Origin: Sphingobium sp. HWE2-09
GTDB taxonomy: Bacteria; Pseudomonadota; Alphaproteobacteria; Sphingomonadales; Sphingomonadaceae
Assembly: GCF_035989265.1 (NCBI RefSeq)
Contig: NZ_JAYKZX010000003.1
Span: forward strand, 992,001-1,056,000
Direction of reading: 5' to 3'
DNA: 64,000 nucleotides
How positions within the stretch are numbered: position 1 is the first letter of the stretch; every line of letters starts with the position of its first letter. The translations under genes were made by a program, and so were the position numbers. Below, piece by piece: positions 1 through 8,945 of the stretch. Below the pieces are notes generated by a model. The model worked only from the letters and a program-made list of their open reading frames with translations. It was not told the origin of the DNA and ran no database searches.

Positions 1-28
1 GTCTCTCCGGCGGCTGGTGCGCGCATGA
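1..28 (+). CDS. 3' end of an upstream gene (partial)
   Basis: The frame beginning at base 2 reads eight codons (S-L-R-R-L-V-R-A) and stops at the TGA at 26-28. This stop overlaps the ATG of the next gene as ATGA. The same ATGA overlap recurs at the next junction, so this is probably the last residues of an upstream gene in the same polysaccharide operon. Nothing can be said about its function. Confidence 0.4.
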
Positions 29-1170
29 AGGTCGCCATGCTCGATCCCTCGCTTTTCACCGGGCGTTATGACGACAGCCTGTGCGCCGCGCTGGCGGGGG
101 AGGGCGCGGCCGTGACCCTGCTTGGCCGCCCGATGCGCGATACCGATGCCATCACGCCACAAAACTATGCCTACTACCCCCACTATTTCCGCCGCAGCGA
201 AGCGTTGCGCATGCGCCTGGGCGAAGGCCGCACCTTCCGCCTGACCAAGGCAGCGGAATATGCGCTGGCTTGTGCCGTGGGCGACATCAGGCCGCTCACA
301 AACGCCGACATCGTCCATATCCAGTGGCTCCCGCTCGCCCCCGCCGACGCCCTGCTGCTCAAACGCCTCAAGGGCCGCACAGCGCTTGTCCACACCGTCC
401 ACAATGCTGACGCCTATCATGCCGACGCGGGCGTGCAGGGGCGCGGCTATCGCGCGTTGCTAGACCAGTTCGATGCGCTCATCGTCCATGGCGACACCAC
501 CGGCGCGGCGCTTATGGGGCAGGGGATCGACCCCGCCCGCATCCATGTGACGCCGCACCCGCCGATGCGCCTCGCCGCCGCGACCCCTGCCGATCTCGCC
601 TCTATCCCCGCATCTACAATTCCGCGTCTGCTCTTCTTCGGGACGATCCGCCCCTATAAAGGCGTCGACGTCCTGATCGAAGCCTGCCTTCTGCTCTGGT
701 GCGCAGGCCATGTTTTCGAACTCGCCCTGGCGGGTAAGCCGTTCATGGACACCGCCCCCTTGCTCGACCCCGTCCACCAAGCCGGTTTCGCTGACCGCCT
801 CGTCACCGACTTCGGCTTCCTCACCGAACCGCGCCTCGACGCCCACATGCTCCGCGCCGACATCATCGTCTTTCCCTATCGCCACATCAATTCGAGCGGC
901 GCCTTCCTCTCCGCGCTCCACCATGGCAAGGCGATGGTGACCTCGGACGCGGGCATGTTCGGCCAGTTGCCCGCAGGCGTCGCCGTCCGATCCGCAGCGG
1001 GAAATGCGCCCGCTCTCGCCCAAGCCCTCTTGCCGCTGATCGAAAGCGCGGCCATCAGGCAAAGCCACGGCACGCAGGCGCGCGCCTATGGACAGGCAAT
1101 GGGGACTTGGAAGGACATGGCCGTGGCGACGATCGGCATCTATAAAACCGTGCTTGCGGCACGCGCATGA
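25..1170 (+). CDS. Glycosyltransferase, GT4-like (GT-B fold)
   Basis: The 381-residue protein looks like a cytoplasmic GT-B glycosyltransferase transferring a sugar from a nucleotide-sugar donor. The N-terminal half opens with the strand MKVAMLDPSLF and contains HTVHNAD near residue 127. The C-terminal half starts at about residue 200 with LLFFGTIRPYKGVDVLIEA, the usual start of the GT4 donor-binding domain. It continues to ADIIVFPYRHINSSGAF near residue 285, where family 1/4 enzymes bind the donor. It overlaps both the preceding frame and the FkbM gene by ATGA, so it is in an operon that probably decorates an exopolysaccharide or lipopolysaccharide. The substrate cannot be inferred. Confidence 0.85.
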   Translation: MKVAMLDPSLFTGRYDDSLCAALAGEGAAVTLLGRPMRDTDAITPQNYAYYPHYFRRSEALRMRLGEGRTFRLTKAAEYALACAVGDIRPLTNADIVHIQWLPLAPADALLLKRLKGRTALVHTVHNADAYHADAGVQGRGYRALLDQFDALIVHGDTTGAALMGQGIDPARIHVTPHPPMRLAAATPADLASIPASTIPRLLFFGTIRPYKGVDVLIEACLLLWCAGHVFELALAGKPFMDTAPLLDPVHQAGFADRLVTDFGFLTEPRLDAHMLRADIIVFPYRHINSSGAFLSALHHGKAMVTSDAGMFGQLPAGVAVRSAAGNAPALAQALLPLIESAAIRQSHGTQARAYGQAMGTWKDMAVATIGIYKTVLAARA

Positions 1171-1913
1171 ACCGCTATCGTCGTGAACTCAGCGACCGCG
1201 TCCTGGCCCTGCGGCTCGCCGCTACCGGACGCGTCCACCAATATCCCGAAATCCAGGCATTGAAGCGCTTCCTGTCGGCCTTCGCGGTCGATTGCCTGTT
1301 CGACGTCGGCGCCAATCGCGGCCAATATGCCACGATGGTCCGCAAGGATGCAGGCTATAAAGGCCTGATCCTCTCCTTCGAGCCGAACCCGGACATCTTC
1401 GCCATCCTGTCCAAACAGGCGGCCTCCGACCGCCACTGGCATGTCTTCAACATGGCACTGTCGGACTTCGACGGCACCGCCAGCTTCAACATCATGGCCG
1501 CCGACCAGTTCAGTTCGCTCGAAAAGCCATCGGATGCGCAGGACGCGATCTTCGCCGACCGCAACAAGGTGACGAAGACCGTGCAGATGCAATGCCGCCG
1601 GATCGACACGCTGCTGCCTGAACTGGTGGCGCAACATGGTTTCGCGCGCCCCTTCCTGAAAATGGATACGCAGGGCCACGACCTGTCGGTCTGCGAAGGC
1701 GCAGGCGACGTCCTGTCCACGATGCTGGGAATCCAGACCGAACTCGGCGTCCGCCCCATCTATGAAGGCGGCACCGGCTATCGCGCGATGATCGACTGGC
1801 TCGAAACGCGCGCCTTGGTCCCCTCCGCCTTCTTCGCCAATAATAAGGGGCATTTCCCCTTGCTGGTCGAAATGGACGGCATCTTCGTCAACCGGACCCT
1901 GGTTCGGGATTGA
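1167..1913 (+). CDS. FkbM family methyltransferase
   Basis: This 248-residue SAM-dependent O-methyltransferase is of the FkbM type. The SAM-binding motif DVGANRGQYA lies at residues 46-55 and is followed by the acidic FEPNPD at about 71-76. The family-typical KMDTQGHD is at 165-172. FkbM proteins commonly methylate hydroxyls on sugars of glycans, and the glycosyltransferase immediately upstream (ATGA overlap) fits a glycan target. The downstream gene overlaps or abuts its TGA, supporting co-transcription. The precise acceptor is unknown. Confidence 0.88.
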   Translation: MNRYRRELSDRVLALRLAATGRVHQYPEIQALKRFLSAFAVDCLFDVGANRGQYATMVRKDAGYKGLILSFEPNPDIFAILSKQAASDRHWHVFNMALSDFDGTASFNIMAADQFSSLEKPSDAQDAIFADRNKVTKTVQMQCRRIDTLLPELVAQHGFARPFLKMDTQGHDLSVCEGAGDVLSTMLGIQTELGVRPIYEGGTGYRAMIDWLETRALVPSAFFANNKGHFPLLVEMDGIFVNRTLVRD

Positions 1914-3658
1914 CGATGGGCGGGGGGACCGGCTTCGTCAGCGCACGCCGCCTGTTCCTGGCGGGCGCGATCGGTCTGGCGCTGTGGCTGGGCGCGACCT
2001 TTCTGTGGCACGTCACCTATCGGCAAGGCGTCAGCCTGGCCGTCATCCTGCTGCTGGACCAGGATTTTCCCGCATTGCTGGGATCGCTGCTGCTGCTGGC
2101 GCTCGCCGCGCCCTGGGCGGAAGGGAAGGGGATCGCGCTACCGCGCCCGACCGCCCGGATCGTCGTCCCCCTGATCGTCCTGCTGGGCATGGCCGCCTGG
2201 GCAGGGCATTATGCGCTGTTCCAGGATTATGCGATCAGCCGCGACGAAGAAGTCGCCCGCTTCGCCGCCGCCTATATGCGCGAAGGGCTGTTCGCCCGCC
2301 CGATTCCGATCGAATGGGAACCCTATCGCCGGGCGATCATGCCCGAATTTTTCTCCCCCTTTGGCGCTGCGGATTACTGGACGGCGGCCTATCTGCCGGT
2401 GAACAGCGCGATCCAGGCGCTGTTCTGGCAATTGGGCGATCCCAATCTGGCCGGTCCGGTGCTGTTGATGGCGGGCCTCTTCGCGCTCTGGCGGGTAGCG
2501 TTGCACCTGATGCCCGATCGCCCCGACGCGGTATGGGTGACGGTGCTGCTGGGCTTTTCGTCCAGTCAATTGTGGGTCACGGCGATGACCCCCTATGCGA
2601 TGACCGGCCATTTCGCGCTCAACATGGTCTGGCTGGCGCTGGTGTTGCGGGGCGGCGTGATCGGCCATGTCACCGCGGGCCTGGTCGCACTCATCGCCGC
2701 GGGCCTGCACCAATGGCATTTCCCGCCGATCTTCATCGCGCCATTCATCCTGTGGATGCTGCTCGCCCGGCGCTGGACCGTCGCGGCCTTCCATGCGCTG
2801 ACGCTGGTGGCGATCGTTATCATCTGGGCCAAGCTCTGGCCCGGCTTCCTGCTCCACGCGCTGGGCGCACCCGCCGACATCCGCCCCGCGGCCGGTGTCG
2901 CGGACAAGGTCGGCAGCCTGTTCGAACGGCTGGGCGACCGCTGGCAACCGCTCGTCAACCTCACCCGCTATGTCGCCTGGAACAACATCCTCATGGTCCC
3001 GCTGGCGATGCTTGGTATCGCCGCGATGCGCTGGCGCGCGATGATCCGGGGGCAGGAAATCGCGCTACCGCTCGCGCTGGGATGCTTGGCGGGCTGCATG
3101 TTGGCCCTGGCGCAAGGCTATGGCTGGGGCTTCCGCTACGCCCATGGCTTTATCGGTCCCTTCTGCCTGTTGGCGGGCCTTGGCTGGGCGCGCTTCCGCC
3201 CGAAGGACGCTTTGCGGCCCCTGCTGATCGGGCTGGTCATTACCGCGCTCGCCAGCACCTATCTCGTCTGGCGCATCCACGTCTTCGTCGGTCCCTATGC
3301 CGCCAGTCACCGCCTGATCGATTCGAGCGAGGCGGACGTCGTCCTGGTCGATCCGCGCGGCGGCCTCTACGTCACCGACCTGGTGCGCGGGCGCAATGGC
3401 GTGCCCGGCAAGCCGATGGTGATGAACCTTGCGATGTTGTCGCTGGATCAGGTCGATACGCTGTGCGAATCCTATGTCGTCGAATTGTTCGACCGCGCCG
3501 AGTTCCGCCCGCTGGGCGTGCCGCTCGCGCGCTGGAATCTCGGTCGCATGGACGCCTTGCGTGCGCATATGAAGGAAGAAGGCTGCGACCGCCCGGTCCA
3601 GCCGCCGCTACCCGAAACCTTCGAAGACGCGCTCAGCATCGCCGACAACGCGATGTAA
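1910..3658 (+). CDS. Large polytopic membrane protein, possible GT-C-type transferase
   Basis: The protein has 582 residues from the TTG at 1910 (overlapping the FkbM stop) or 580 from the ATG at 1916; either start is possible. It has roughly a dozen hydrophobic segments. An acidic SRDEE motif lies near residue 110, in the first large non-membrane loop, followed by an aromatic-rich region to about residue 160. An acidic residue in the first extracytoplasmic loop is characteristic of GT-C glycosyltransferases using lipid-linked sugars, so that role is inferred, not shown. It is the last gene of the polysaccharide operon and converges on fecR. I do not recognise a closer family. Confidence 0.7.
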   Translation: MTMGGGTGFVSARRLFLAGAIGLALWLGATFLWHVTYRQGVSLAVILLLDQDFPALLGSLLLLALAAPWAEGKGIALPRPTARIVVPLIVLLGMAAWAGHYALFQDYAISRDEEVARFAAAYMREGLFARPIPIEWEPYRRAIMPEFFSPFGAADYWTAAYLPVNSAIQALFWQLGDPNLAGPVLLMAGLFALWRVALHLMPDRPDAVWVTVLLGFSSSQLWVTAMTPYAMTGHFALNMVWLALVLRGGVIGHVTAGLVALIAAGLHQWHFPPIFIAPFILWMLLARRWTVAAFHALTLVAIVIIWAKLWPGFLLHALGAPADIRPAAGVADKVGSLFERLGDRWQPLVNLTRYVAWNNILMVPLAMLGIAAMRWRAMIRGQEIALPLALGCLAGCMLALAQGYGWGFRYAHGFIGPFCLLAGLGWARFRPKDALRPLLIGLVITALASTYLVWRIHVFVGPYAASHRLIDSSEADVVLVDPRGGLYVTDLVRGRNGVPGKPMVMNLAMLSLDQVDTLCESYVVELFDRAEFRPLGVPLARWNLGRMDALRAHMKEEGCDRPVQPPLPETFEDALSIADNAM

Positions 3659-3894
3659 TCAGCGTCATACCAGAACCTATGGCGCCTTGTTCCCCGGCGA
3701 ACGCCGGGGTCCAGTTCCGCGCTCTGGAATTAGCCCCGGCCTTAGTCGGGAACGTGCCGAATAATTGGAGCCTGACGAAAACTCGTTCCGTTCGTTTCAG
3801 GCGATGTCGAAAGGTCGAGCAACGGGGCAACGCCGAGTTCATCGGCTCACATGGCGCGCTACCTGCTTCCCGACCACGCGCGAAGCGAACGGTT
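3659..3894. repeat. Intergenic region with a REP-like GC palindrome
   Basis: This gap lies between convergent genes. It holds a hairpin with stem CCCCGGCG (3692-3699) and CGCCGGGG (3702-3709), followed by GTCCAG. The same hairpin-plus-TCCAG unit recurs at 14039, 41186 and 45964, and in variant form at 36307. No gene is evident. The hairpin may also slow transcription between the converging genes, but it has no T-tract. Confidence 0.55.
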
Positions 3895-4941
3895 TCAGTT
3901 GACCGCGTCGGCCACCACGACAGGCGCGTCGTCGCGATACAACAGCATGACCGATCCGTCCTCGCCATGCACCGCGCGGATCGGCAGGCTGGTTTGCAAC
4001 GCGGCCAGAAACGCCCCGCTGGCGCTGGTGCGAAACCGCCCGTCGATGCGCAAGGCGGACACCCGCGTGTCGCCGATCAGGATCGGCGCGGCGCGATAGC
4101 GGTTGAACTCGCTTGCGGCTTGCTCGACCGTCTCGCCATCCAGTTCCACCATCTTTTCGCGCCAGGCGGTGCGCTGGTCGATCAGCTTCGACCCCAGATG
4201 CGTCAGCGCGATATTGCGCGGCTGGATCACCGCGCCGCTTCCGGCCGCAACCTTCTGCGCCGATCCGCCGCTGCAATGGACCGTCACCGCCCCCTGCGTC
4301 ACCGTCAGTTCCACGATCGACGGGCGCATCCGCACGTTGAAGGCCGTGCCCACCGCGCGGATCGCCGCCGAGCGGACTTCCACGTCGAACGGGCGCTTGT
4401 CATCATGCGCGATGTTGAAGGACGCCTCGCCCTTGATGATGCGAACCTTGCGGCCATTGGCGGTGAAGCGTGCTTCGGCTTCGCTGTCGCTGTTCAAATG
4501 GAGGATCGACCCATCTTCCAGGGCCACGTCGCGCATTTCGCCGACGCCCGTCTGATAACGATCGACCCCGCTGAACGTGCGTACGGTCACGATGGCTGCG
4601 ACGATGAAGAAGAGTACCGCAATGGCTGCGGCGATCATGATATTGCGGGACAGGCGGCGCTGCTGTTCTTCGCTGACGATCTGCGCCATGGGCGGCAGGG
4701 TGACGTCGGCTGCCGCGCTCTTGAGCCGTTCGGCGGCTTCCCACGCGGCTTCGGCGCGGGCAAAGGCGACACCGTGGCGCGGGTCGCTCTCGACCCAGGC
4801 GCAGATGCTGGCTTCGTCTTCGGGGCTGGGGTCGTTATAGAGCCTGGCCAGCAGGCGCGCGGCTTCCGCCTCTGTCGCCTCTCTGCCCTCTAGGCTCGAA
4901 CTTGGTTCCAACACCTGCACGCTCGAAGTCCGTTTCCTCAC
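3895..4941 (-). CDS. FecR-type anti-sigma factor
   Basis: The 348-residue inner-membrane protein has a DUF4880-like cytoplasmic N-terminus at about residues 20-75 (AARLLARLYND onward). One transmembrane segment lies at about 100-120, followed by a periplasmic FecR domain at about 125-220 containing GEASFNIAHD and AVGTAFNVR. A C-terminal DUF4974-like domain lies at about 270-330. FecR proteins hold an ECF sigma factor in check and relay signal from an outer-membrane receptor. The GTG start at 4941 lies 107 nt inside the sigma gene. A later GTG at 4920 is possible, but the DUF4880 region begins at about residue 20, so much of the overlap is real. No receptor gene follows it. Confidence 0.85.
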   Translation of the reverse strand: MRKRTSSVQVLEPSSSLEGREATEAEAARLLARLYNDPSPEDEASICAWVESDPRHGVAFARAEAAWEAAERLKSAAADVTLPPMAQIVSEEQQRRLSRNIMIAAAIAVLFFIVAAIVTVRTFSGVDRYQTGVGEMRDVALEDGSILHLNSDSEAEARFTANGRKVRIIKGEASFNIAHDDKRPFDVEVRSAAIRAVGTAFNVRMRPSIVELTVTQGAVTVHCSGGSAQKVAAGSGAVIQPRNIALTHLGSKLIDQRTAWREKMVELDGETVEQAASEFNRYRAAPILIGDTRVSALRIDGRFRTSASGAFLAALQTSLPIRAVHGEDGSVMLLYRDDAPVVVADAVN

Positions 4942-5443
4942 GTTCCGCCCAAGCCCGCATAACTATCGCGATGGCTTTAGCCAGATGTTTTTCAACAGTA
5001 GAAACGGATAGCGACATCTCCTCCGCTATTTCCAGCATCGATTTTTCGTGAATCCGGCGCAGGATGAACACGCGGCGGCATTGCGACGGTAGCGACTCGA
5101 CGATCGCCTCGACCTGGCGCAGCGCTTCGCGGGCATAGAGCTGGGACTCGATATTATTCTCGCCGCCCAGCAATTCCAGATCGGCGATGGTTTCGAAGCT
5201 GACCACTTTGTTGCGGCGGGCGGTGTCGATCACCAGGTTGCGGGCGATGGTGAAGAGATAGGCGCGGCCCGTCGTCACATTTTCCCAATTTTCCGTGGCA
5301 TAGGCGCGGGTCATGACCTCTGCGACCATATCCTCCAGCTCATGGGTGGATGGCAATATCCTGCGGAGACGACCGCGAAGCGCGGCTTCCTGCGGCAGGA
5401 TAACCGTCTTGAACCATTCCAGTTTAGCGCGAACCCTGTGCAC
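4835..5443 (-). CDS. ECF RNA polymerase sigma factor, FecI-like
   Basis: The protein has 202 residues. Sigma region 2 lies at about residues 20-80 and contains DMVAEVMTRAYA and FTIARNLVIDTARR. Region 4, with its helix-turn-helix, lies at about 110-165 (RRIHEKSMLEIAEEMSLSVS). It pairs with the downstream FecR-type anti-sigma gene. After region 4 it has an Arg/Gly-rich tail of about 35 residues that overlaps fecR in another frame. A TGA in the third frame overlaps the fecR GTG as GTGA, so a small indel near the end could have lengthened this frame. The regulon is unknown. Confidence 0.85.
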   Translation of the reverse strand: MHRVRAKLEWFKTVILPQEAALRGRLRRILPSTHELEDMVAEVMTRAYATENWENVTTGRAYLFTIARNLVIDTARRNKVVSFETIADLELLGGENNIESQLYAREALRQVEAIVESLPSQCRRVFILRRIHEKSMLEIAEEMSLSVSTVEKHLAKAIAIVMRAWAEREETDFERAGVGTKFEPRGQRGDRGGSRAPAGQAL

Positions 5444-5650
5444 GACGACCCCCTGTTTTTTTCAGCCGGGCCTCTCCATGTTTCTTTTCTATGTCACATT
5501 TCAATCATGCTTGCAGGGGGCTGTCTATACGCTGGGCGGACATATTTCGGGCGAAAGACTAAAAAAGTTCCCGGCGTTGCAAAAATATTGTGGATAAGGG
5601 GCGGCGGCCGCACATTTCTATCCCGCCGCCCATTATCATCGATCAACTTC

Positions 5651-5848
5651 TCAATCGGGCGGCGGCGGCAATTCCGTCGGCGCGCTGTCGGGCTGGTCAT
5701 AATCGGGACCGACCGGCACTACCTCGTCCGGTTCGGTCATCGGCGTTTCGGCCGGATGATCGGGCGGCGGCATCTCGTCGGGCGATTGCGGCTGAATCGT
5801 GTCGGGCGGCGGCACGCCATCTGGGCCGGTGTCGGGGCGGGTAGCCAT
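5651..5848 (-). CDS. Small proline/aspartate-rich hypothetical protein
   Basis: The 65-residue protein is very rich in Pro, Asp and Glu, with no hydrophobic segment, and is probably disordered. The start is supported by an AAGGAG ribosome-binding site seven bases before the ATG. It is a single gene upstream of the sigma gene on the same strand. A GC hairpin (5598-5606 with 5623-5631) lies just past its stop, without a T-run. I do not recognise a function. Confidence 0.55.
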   Translation of the reverse strand: MATRPDTGPDGVPPPDTIQPQSPDEMPPPDHPAETPMTEPDEVVPVGPDYDQPDSAPTELPPPPD

Positions 5849-5979
5849 GGCATTTCTCCTTATGGTCTGCCATGGTTACGCGCGGTGGCACGCCGCGGTT
5901 CCCATCGCTTTGCGCGACCCCGCACTATCCCTTGCCTCTTCCCATGCTTTTCTCTATGCCGCGCCGACCGGCGACCGAT

Positions 5980-6064
5980 GCGGGCGTGGCGAAATTGGTA
6001 GACGCACCAGATTTAGGTTCTGGCATCGCAAGATGTGGGGGTTCGAGTCCCTTCGCCCGCACCA
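5980..6064 (+). tRNA. tRNA-Leu (anticodon UAG)
   Basis: This is an 85-nt class II tRNA. The acceptor stem pairs GCGGGCG (5980-5986) with CGCCCGC (6054-6060); the discriminator is A and CCA is encoded. The anticodon stem pairs CCAGA with TCTGG around the loop TTTAGGT, giving anticodon TAG at 6014-6016. The long variable arm (CATCGCAAGATGTG) and the T-loop GTTCGAGTC are typical of tRNA-Leu. It lies 60 bp upstream of tig. Confidence 0.97.
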
Positions 6065-6123
6065 GTGCGCCGATCGCGGGAACGCCACCGAAATTCAGCT
6101 GAAGAAAGCGTTTGAGAGAAGAG

Positions 6124-7728
6124 ATGCAGACTGTCGAGACGTTGAACGAGGGCCTTAAGCGCGCCTACACCGTAACCATCACGTCGAAGGATATCGACGC
6201 CCGTGTCGACAAGGAAGTGAAGGCGATCGCACCCCAGGTGCGTATGCCCGGCTTCCGCGCCGGCAAGGTGCCCGTGAACCTCGTCAAGAAGATGCACGGT
6301 GAATCGCTGCAGCGCGACGCCCTCAACAATTCGATTCAGGAAAGCATCCAGAAGCTGATTGCCGATCAGAAGCTGCGTCCTGCCATGCAGCCGTCGGTGG
6401 AACTCGATGAAGGCTTCGAATTCGGCAAGGATGCCGAAATCAAGGTCGAACTCGAAGTGCTGCCCGAAATCGCAGCGCCCAGCATCGAAGGCTTGAAGCT
6501 GGAACGACTGACCGTCGACGTCGCCGACGCGCAGGTCGATGAGGCCGCTGGCCGTATCGCCAGCCAGCAGGGCGCGCTCGAAGAACATGACGCAGATCAC
6601 GCCGCGGCGGACGGCGACACGCTCAAGATCGATTTCGTCGGCAAGGTCGATGGCGAAGTCTTCGAAGGCGGTTCGGCCGAAGGCGTCAATCTCAAGATCG
6701 GCGCGGGCCAGTTCATCCCGGGCTTCGAAGAGCAGCTGACCGGCGTCAAGAAGGGCGAGGAAAAGACCATCGAGGTCACCTTCCCGGAAGATTATGGCGC
6801 AGAGCATCTGGCTGGCAAGGCCGCGACCTTCGACGTTACGGTCCAGGCGATCCTGAACGCCGACAAGCCCAAGCTGGACGACGAATTCGCCAAGTCGCTG
6901 GGTCTGGAAGGTCTCGACAAGCTGAAGGAACTGCTCAAGGGGCAGATCGAGCAGGAACATAACGGCCTGACCCGCACGCACATGAAGCGCAAGCTGCTCG
7001 ACCAGCTCGCCGCCGCTCATGATTTCGACGTGCCGCCCAGCATGGTGGAAGCCGAATTCAACCAGATCTGGCAGCAGCTTCAGCATGAAGCCACCCATGA
7101 GGAAGATCCGGCCGCCGCGATCGCCGAAATGGAAGCCGAAAAGGAAGACTATCGCGCCATCGCCGTGCGCCGCGTCCGCCTGGGCCTGCTCCTCTCGGAA
7201 ATCGGCCAGGCCAATGGCGTCATCGTCAACGACCAGGAAATGAACCGCCTGATCATGCAGGCCGCGCAGCAGTACGGCCCGCAGGACCGCGAACGCTTCG
7301 TCCAATATGTCCGCCAGGACCCGATGGCCGCCGCCCAGCTGCGCGCGCCCCTTTATGAGGACAAGGTCGTCGATTTCCTGTTCGACAAGGCCGAAGTCAC
7401 CGACCGCGCCGTGACCAAGGAAGAACTGGAAGCGGCGATCGAAGCCGAAGACGGTGACCTCAAGCCGCACGTCCATGGTCCCGACTGCGGTCACGACCAT
7501 CATGACGAAAAGCCCAAGGCCAAGAAGGCTGCGCCCAAGAAGAAGGCTGACGAAGCCGCTGAACAGGCGCCTGCAGACGTAGCCGCCGAGGAAGCCGCAC
7601 CCGCCAAGAAGGCCGCGCCCAAGAAGGCCGCCGCCAAGAAGGACGAAGCGGTAGCCGAGGAAGCGACCGCCGAGGAAAAGCCCAAGAAGAAGGCCGCTCC
7701 CAAGAAGGCGGCCGCCAAGGCCGAATAA
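6124..7728 (+). CDS. tig: Trigger factor, ribosome-associated chaperone/PPIase
   Basis: Trigger factor binds the ribosome exit tunnel and folds nascent chains. The ATG at 6124 follows a GAGAGAAGAG ribosome-binding site; an in-frame TTG at 6112 is less likely. The ribosome-binding domain contains MPGFRAGKVP, the FKBP-like PPIase domain lies at about residues 160-245, and the helical chaperone domain follows. The protein has 534 residues, about 100 more than the E. coli protein. The surplus is a tail from about residue 449: a His/Cys cluster (HVHGPDCGHDHH) and then Lys/Ala repeats of KKAAPKK type. It is followed by a terminator, and tig-clpP-clpX is the common arrangement. Confidence 0.97.
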   Translation: MQTVETLNEGLKRAYTVTITSKDIDARVDKEVKAIAPQVRMPGFRAGKVPVNLVKKMHGESLQRDALNNSIQESIQKLIADQKLRPAMQPSVELDEGFEFGKDAEIKVELEVLPEIAAPSIEGLKLERLTVDVADAQVDEAAGRIASQQGALEEHDADHAAADGDTLKIDFVGKVDGEVFEGGSAEGVNLKIGAGQFIPGFEEQLTGVKKGEEKTIEVTFPEDYGAEHLAGKAATFDVTVQAILNADKPKLDDEFAKSLGLEGLDKLKELLKGQIEQEHNGLTRTHMKRKLLDQLAAAHDFDVPPSMVEAEFNQIWQQLQHEATHEEDPAAAIAEMEAEKEDYRAIAVRRVRLGLLLSEIGQANGVIVNDQEMNRLIMQAAQQYGPQDRERFVQYVRQDPMAAAQLRAPLYEDKVVDFLFDKAEVTDRAVTKEELEAAIEAEDGDLKPHVHGPDCGHDHHDEKPKAKKAAPKKKADEAAEQAPADVAAEEAAPAKKAAPKKAAAKKDEAVAEEATAEEKPKKKAAPKKAAAKAE

Positions 7729-7750
7729 GCCTGTCCCACCGGACATGACG

Positions 7751-7785
7751 AGCGCCCGGCTTCCCTGCGAAGCGCGGGCGCTTTT
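7751..7785 (+). terminator. Rho-independent terminator of tig
   Basis: The stem AGCGCCCG (7751-7758) pairs with CGGGCGCT (7775-7782) and runs into a short T-tract. It lies 23 bp after the tig stop. Confidence 0.75.
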
Positions 7786-7878
7786 CATGTCGGGGGCGGC
7801 ATGGCAGATGAAATATTAAGGATGATGCGCCATCAGCATGGCTGATTATGGCGCATATCTGACAGGGCGTGAGCGGCG

Positions 7879-8868
7879 ATGAAGGAATATCCCCCGGTGA
7901 ACCTCGCGACAAATAGCGAAACGGCCATCGCGACCCCGCGCGTCGCGGTGATCCTGCCCTGCTATAATGAAGCCGGCGCGATCGTGAAGACGGTGGAGGA
8001 TTTCCGCCGCGCCTTGCCCGCCGCCGACATCTACGTCTTCGACAATAACAGCACTGATGGCAGCCGCGATCTGGCCGCCGGGGCAGGGGCGATCGTCCGC
8101 CGCGTCGGGCAGCAGGGCAAGGGCCATGTCGTCCGCCGCATGTTCGCCGATGTGGACGCCGACATCTATATCATGGCCGATGGCGATGCGACCTACGAAG
8201 CCGCCGCCGCCCCCGCGATGATCGCCGCCATGCTGCAGGACAATCTCGACATGGTGGTCGGGTGTCGCCGCGACCAGGTGGAGGCCGCCTATCGCCGCGG
8301 CCATCGCTTCGGCAACTGGGCGCTCACCAGCCTGCTGAAACAATTGTTCGGCCGCAGCTTCACCGACATCCTCTCGGGCTATCGCGTCTTCTCCCGCCGT
8401 TTCGTCAAGAGTTTCCCGGTCCTGTCCGCCGGGTTTGAGATCGAAACGGAAATCAGCGTCCACGCGCTGGAACTCGCCATGCCGGTCGCCGAAGTGATGA
8501 CCGCTTACGGCGCCCGCCCCGAAGGATCGGTCAGCAAACTCAGCACCTATCGCGACGGCTTCCGCATCCTGCGCACGATCATCACCCTCTACCGCATAGA
8601 GCGGCCGATCCTCTTCTTCGGCATCATGGCCGCCTTCCTCGTCGCGCTGGGCCTCGGCCTCGCGGCACCGCTAATCGTCACCTATATCCACACCGGCCTC
8701 GTCCCGCGCTTCCCTACGGCAATCCTGGTGACCGGCCTCATGATCCTGGCGACCCTGTCGGCCATGTGCGGCCTCATCCTCGACACCGTCGTGCGGGGCC
8801 GTCGCGAAGTGCGACGGCTCGCCTATCTCGCCTTCCGCGCACCGTCCGATTTCGCCCGTCGCGACTGA
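7879..8868 (+). CDS. GT2 glycosyltransferase, dolichol-phosphate-mannose synthase-like
   Basis: The 329-residue protein has a GT-A catalytic domain: VAVILPCYNEAGAI near residue 23, DNNSTDGSRDL near 55 and the DxD-type MADGDAT near 95. A LSGYRVFSRRF motif follows near 172. The C-terminal third (about 240-310) has two hydrophobic segments anchoring it to the membrane. This architecture matches polyprenyl-phosphate sugar synthases (GtrB/DPM1). The lipid-linked sugar would feed cell-surface glycans, possibly including GT-C enzymes such as the candidate ending at 3658. The function follows from the family; the substrate is unknown. Confidence 0.87.
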   Translation: MKEYPPVNLATNSETAIATPRVAVILPCYNEAGAIVKTVEDFRRALPAADIYVFDNNSTDGSRDLAAGAGAIVRRVGQQGKGHVVRRMFADVDADIYIMADGDATYEAAAAPAMIAAMLQDNLDMVVGCRRDQVEAAYRRGHRFGNWALTSLLKQLFGRSFTDILSGYRVFSRRFVKSFPVLSAGFEIETEISVHALELAMPVAEVMTAYGARPEGSVSKLSTYRDGFRILRTIITLYRIERPILFFGIMAAFLVALGLGLAAPLIVTYIHTGLVPRFPTAILVTGLMILATLSAMCGLILDTVVRGRREVRRLAYLAFRAPSDFARRD

Positions 8869-8945
8869 CTCGCCTTCCCCCTTGAACCATCCGCCATTTG
8901 TGCCGATGTAGGGGCTGGGCAAAAGCACCTGACCGAAAGAGTATA

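Noticed and set aside
1984..4893. Open frame of about 970 codons on the plus strand across the membrane-protein gene and fecR
   Set aside because: It is Arg/Pro-rich with no domain, and crosses two well-supported genes on opposite strands.
5598..5631. GC-rich hairpin as terminator of the Pro-rich gene
   Set aside because: There is a good nine-base-pair stem but a 16-nt loop and no T-run on either side.
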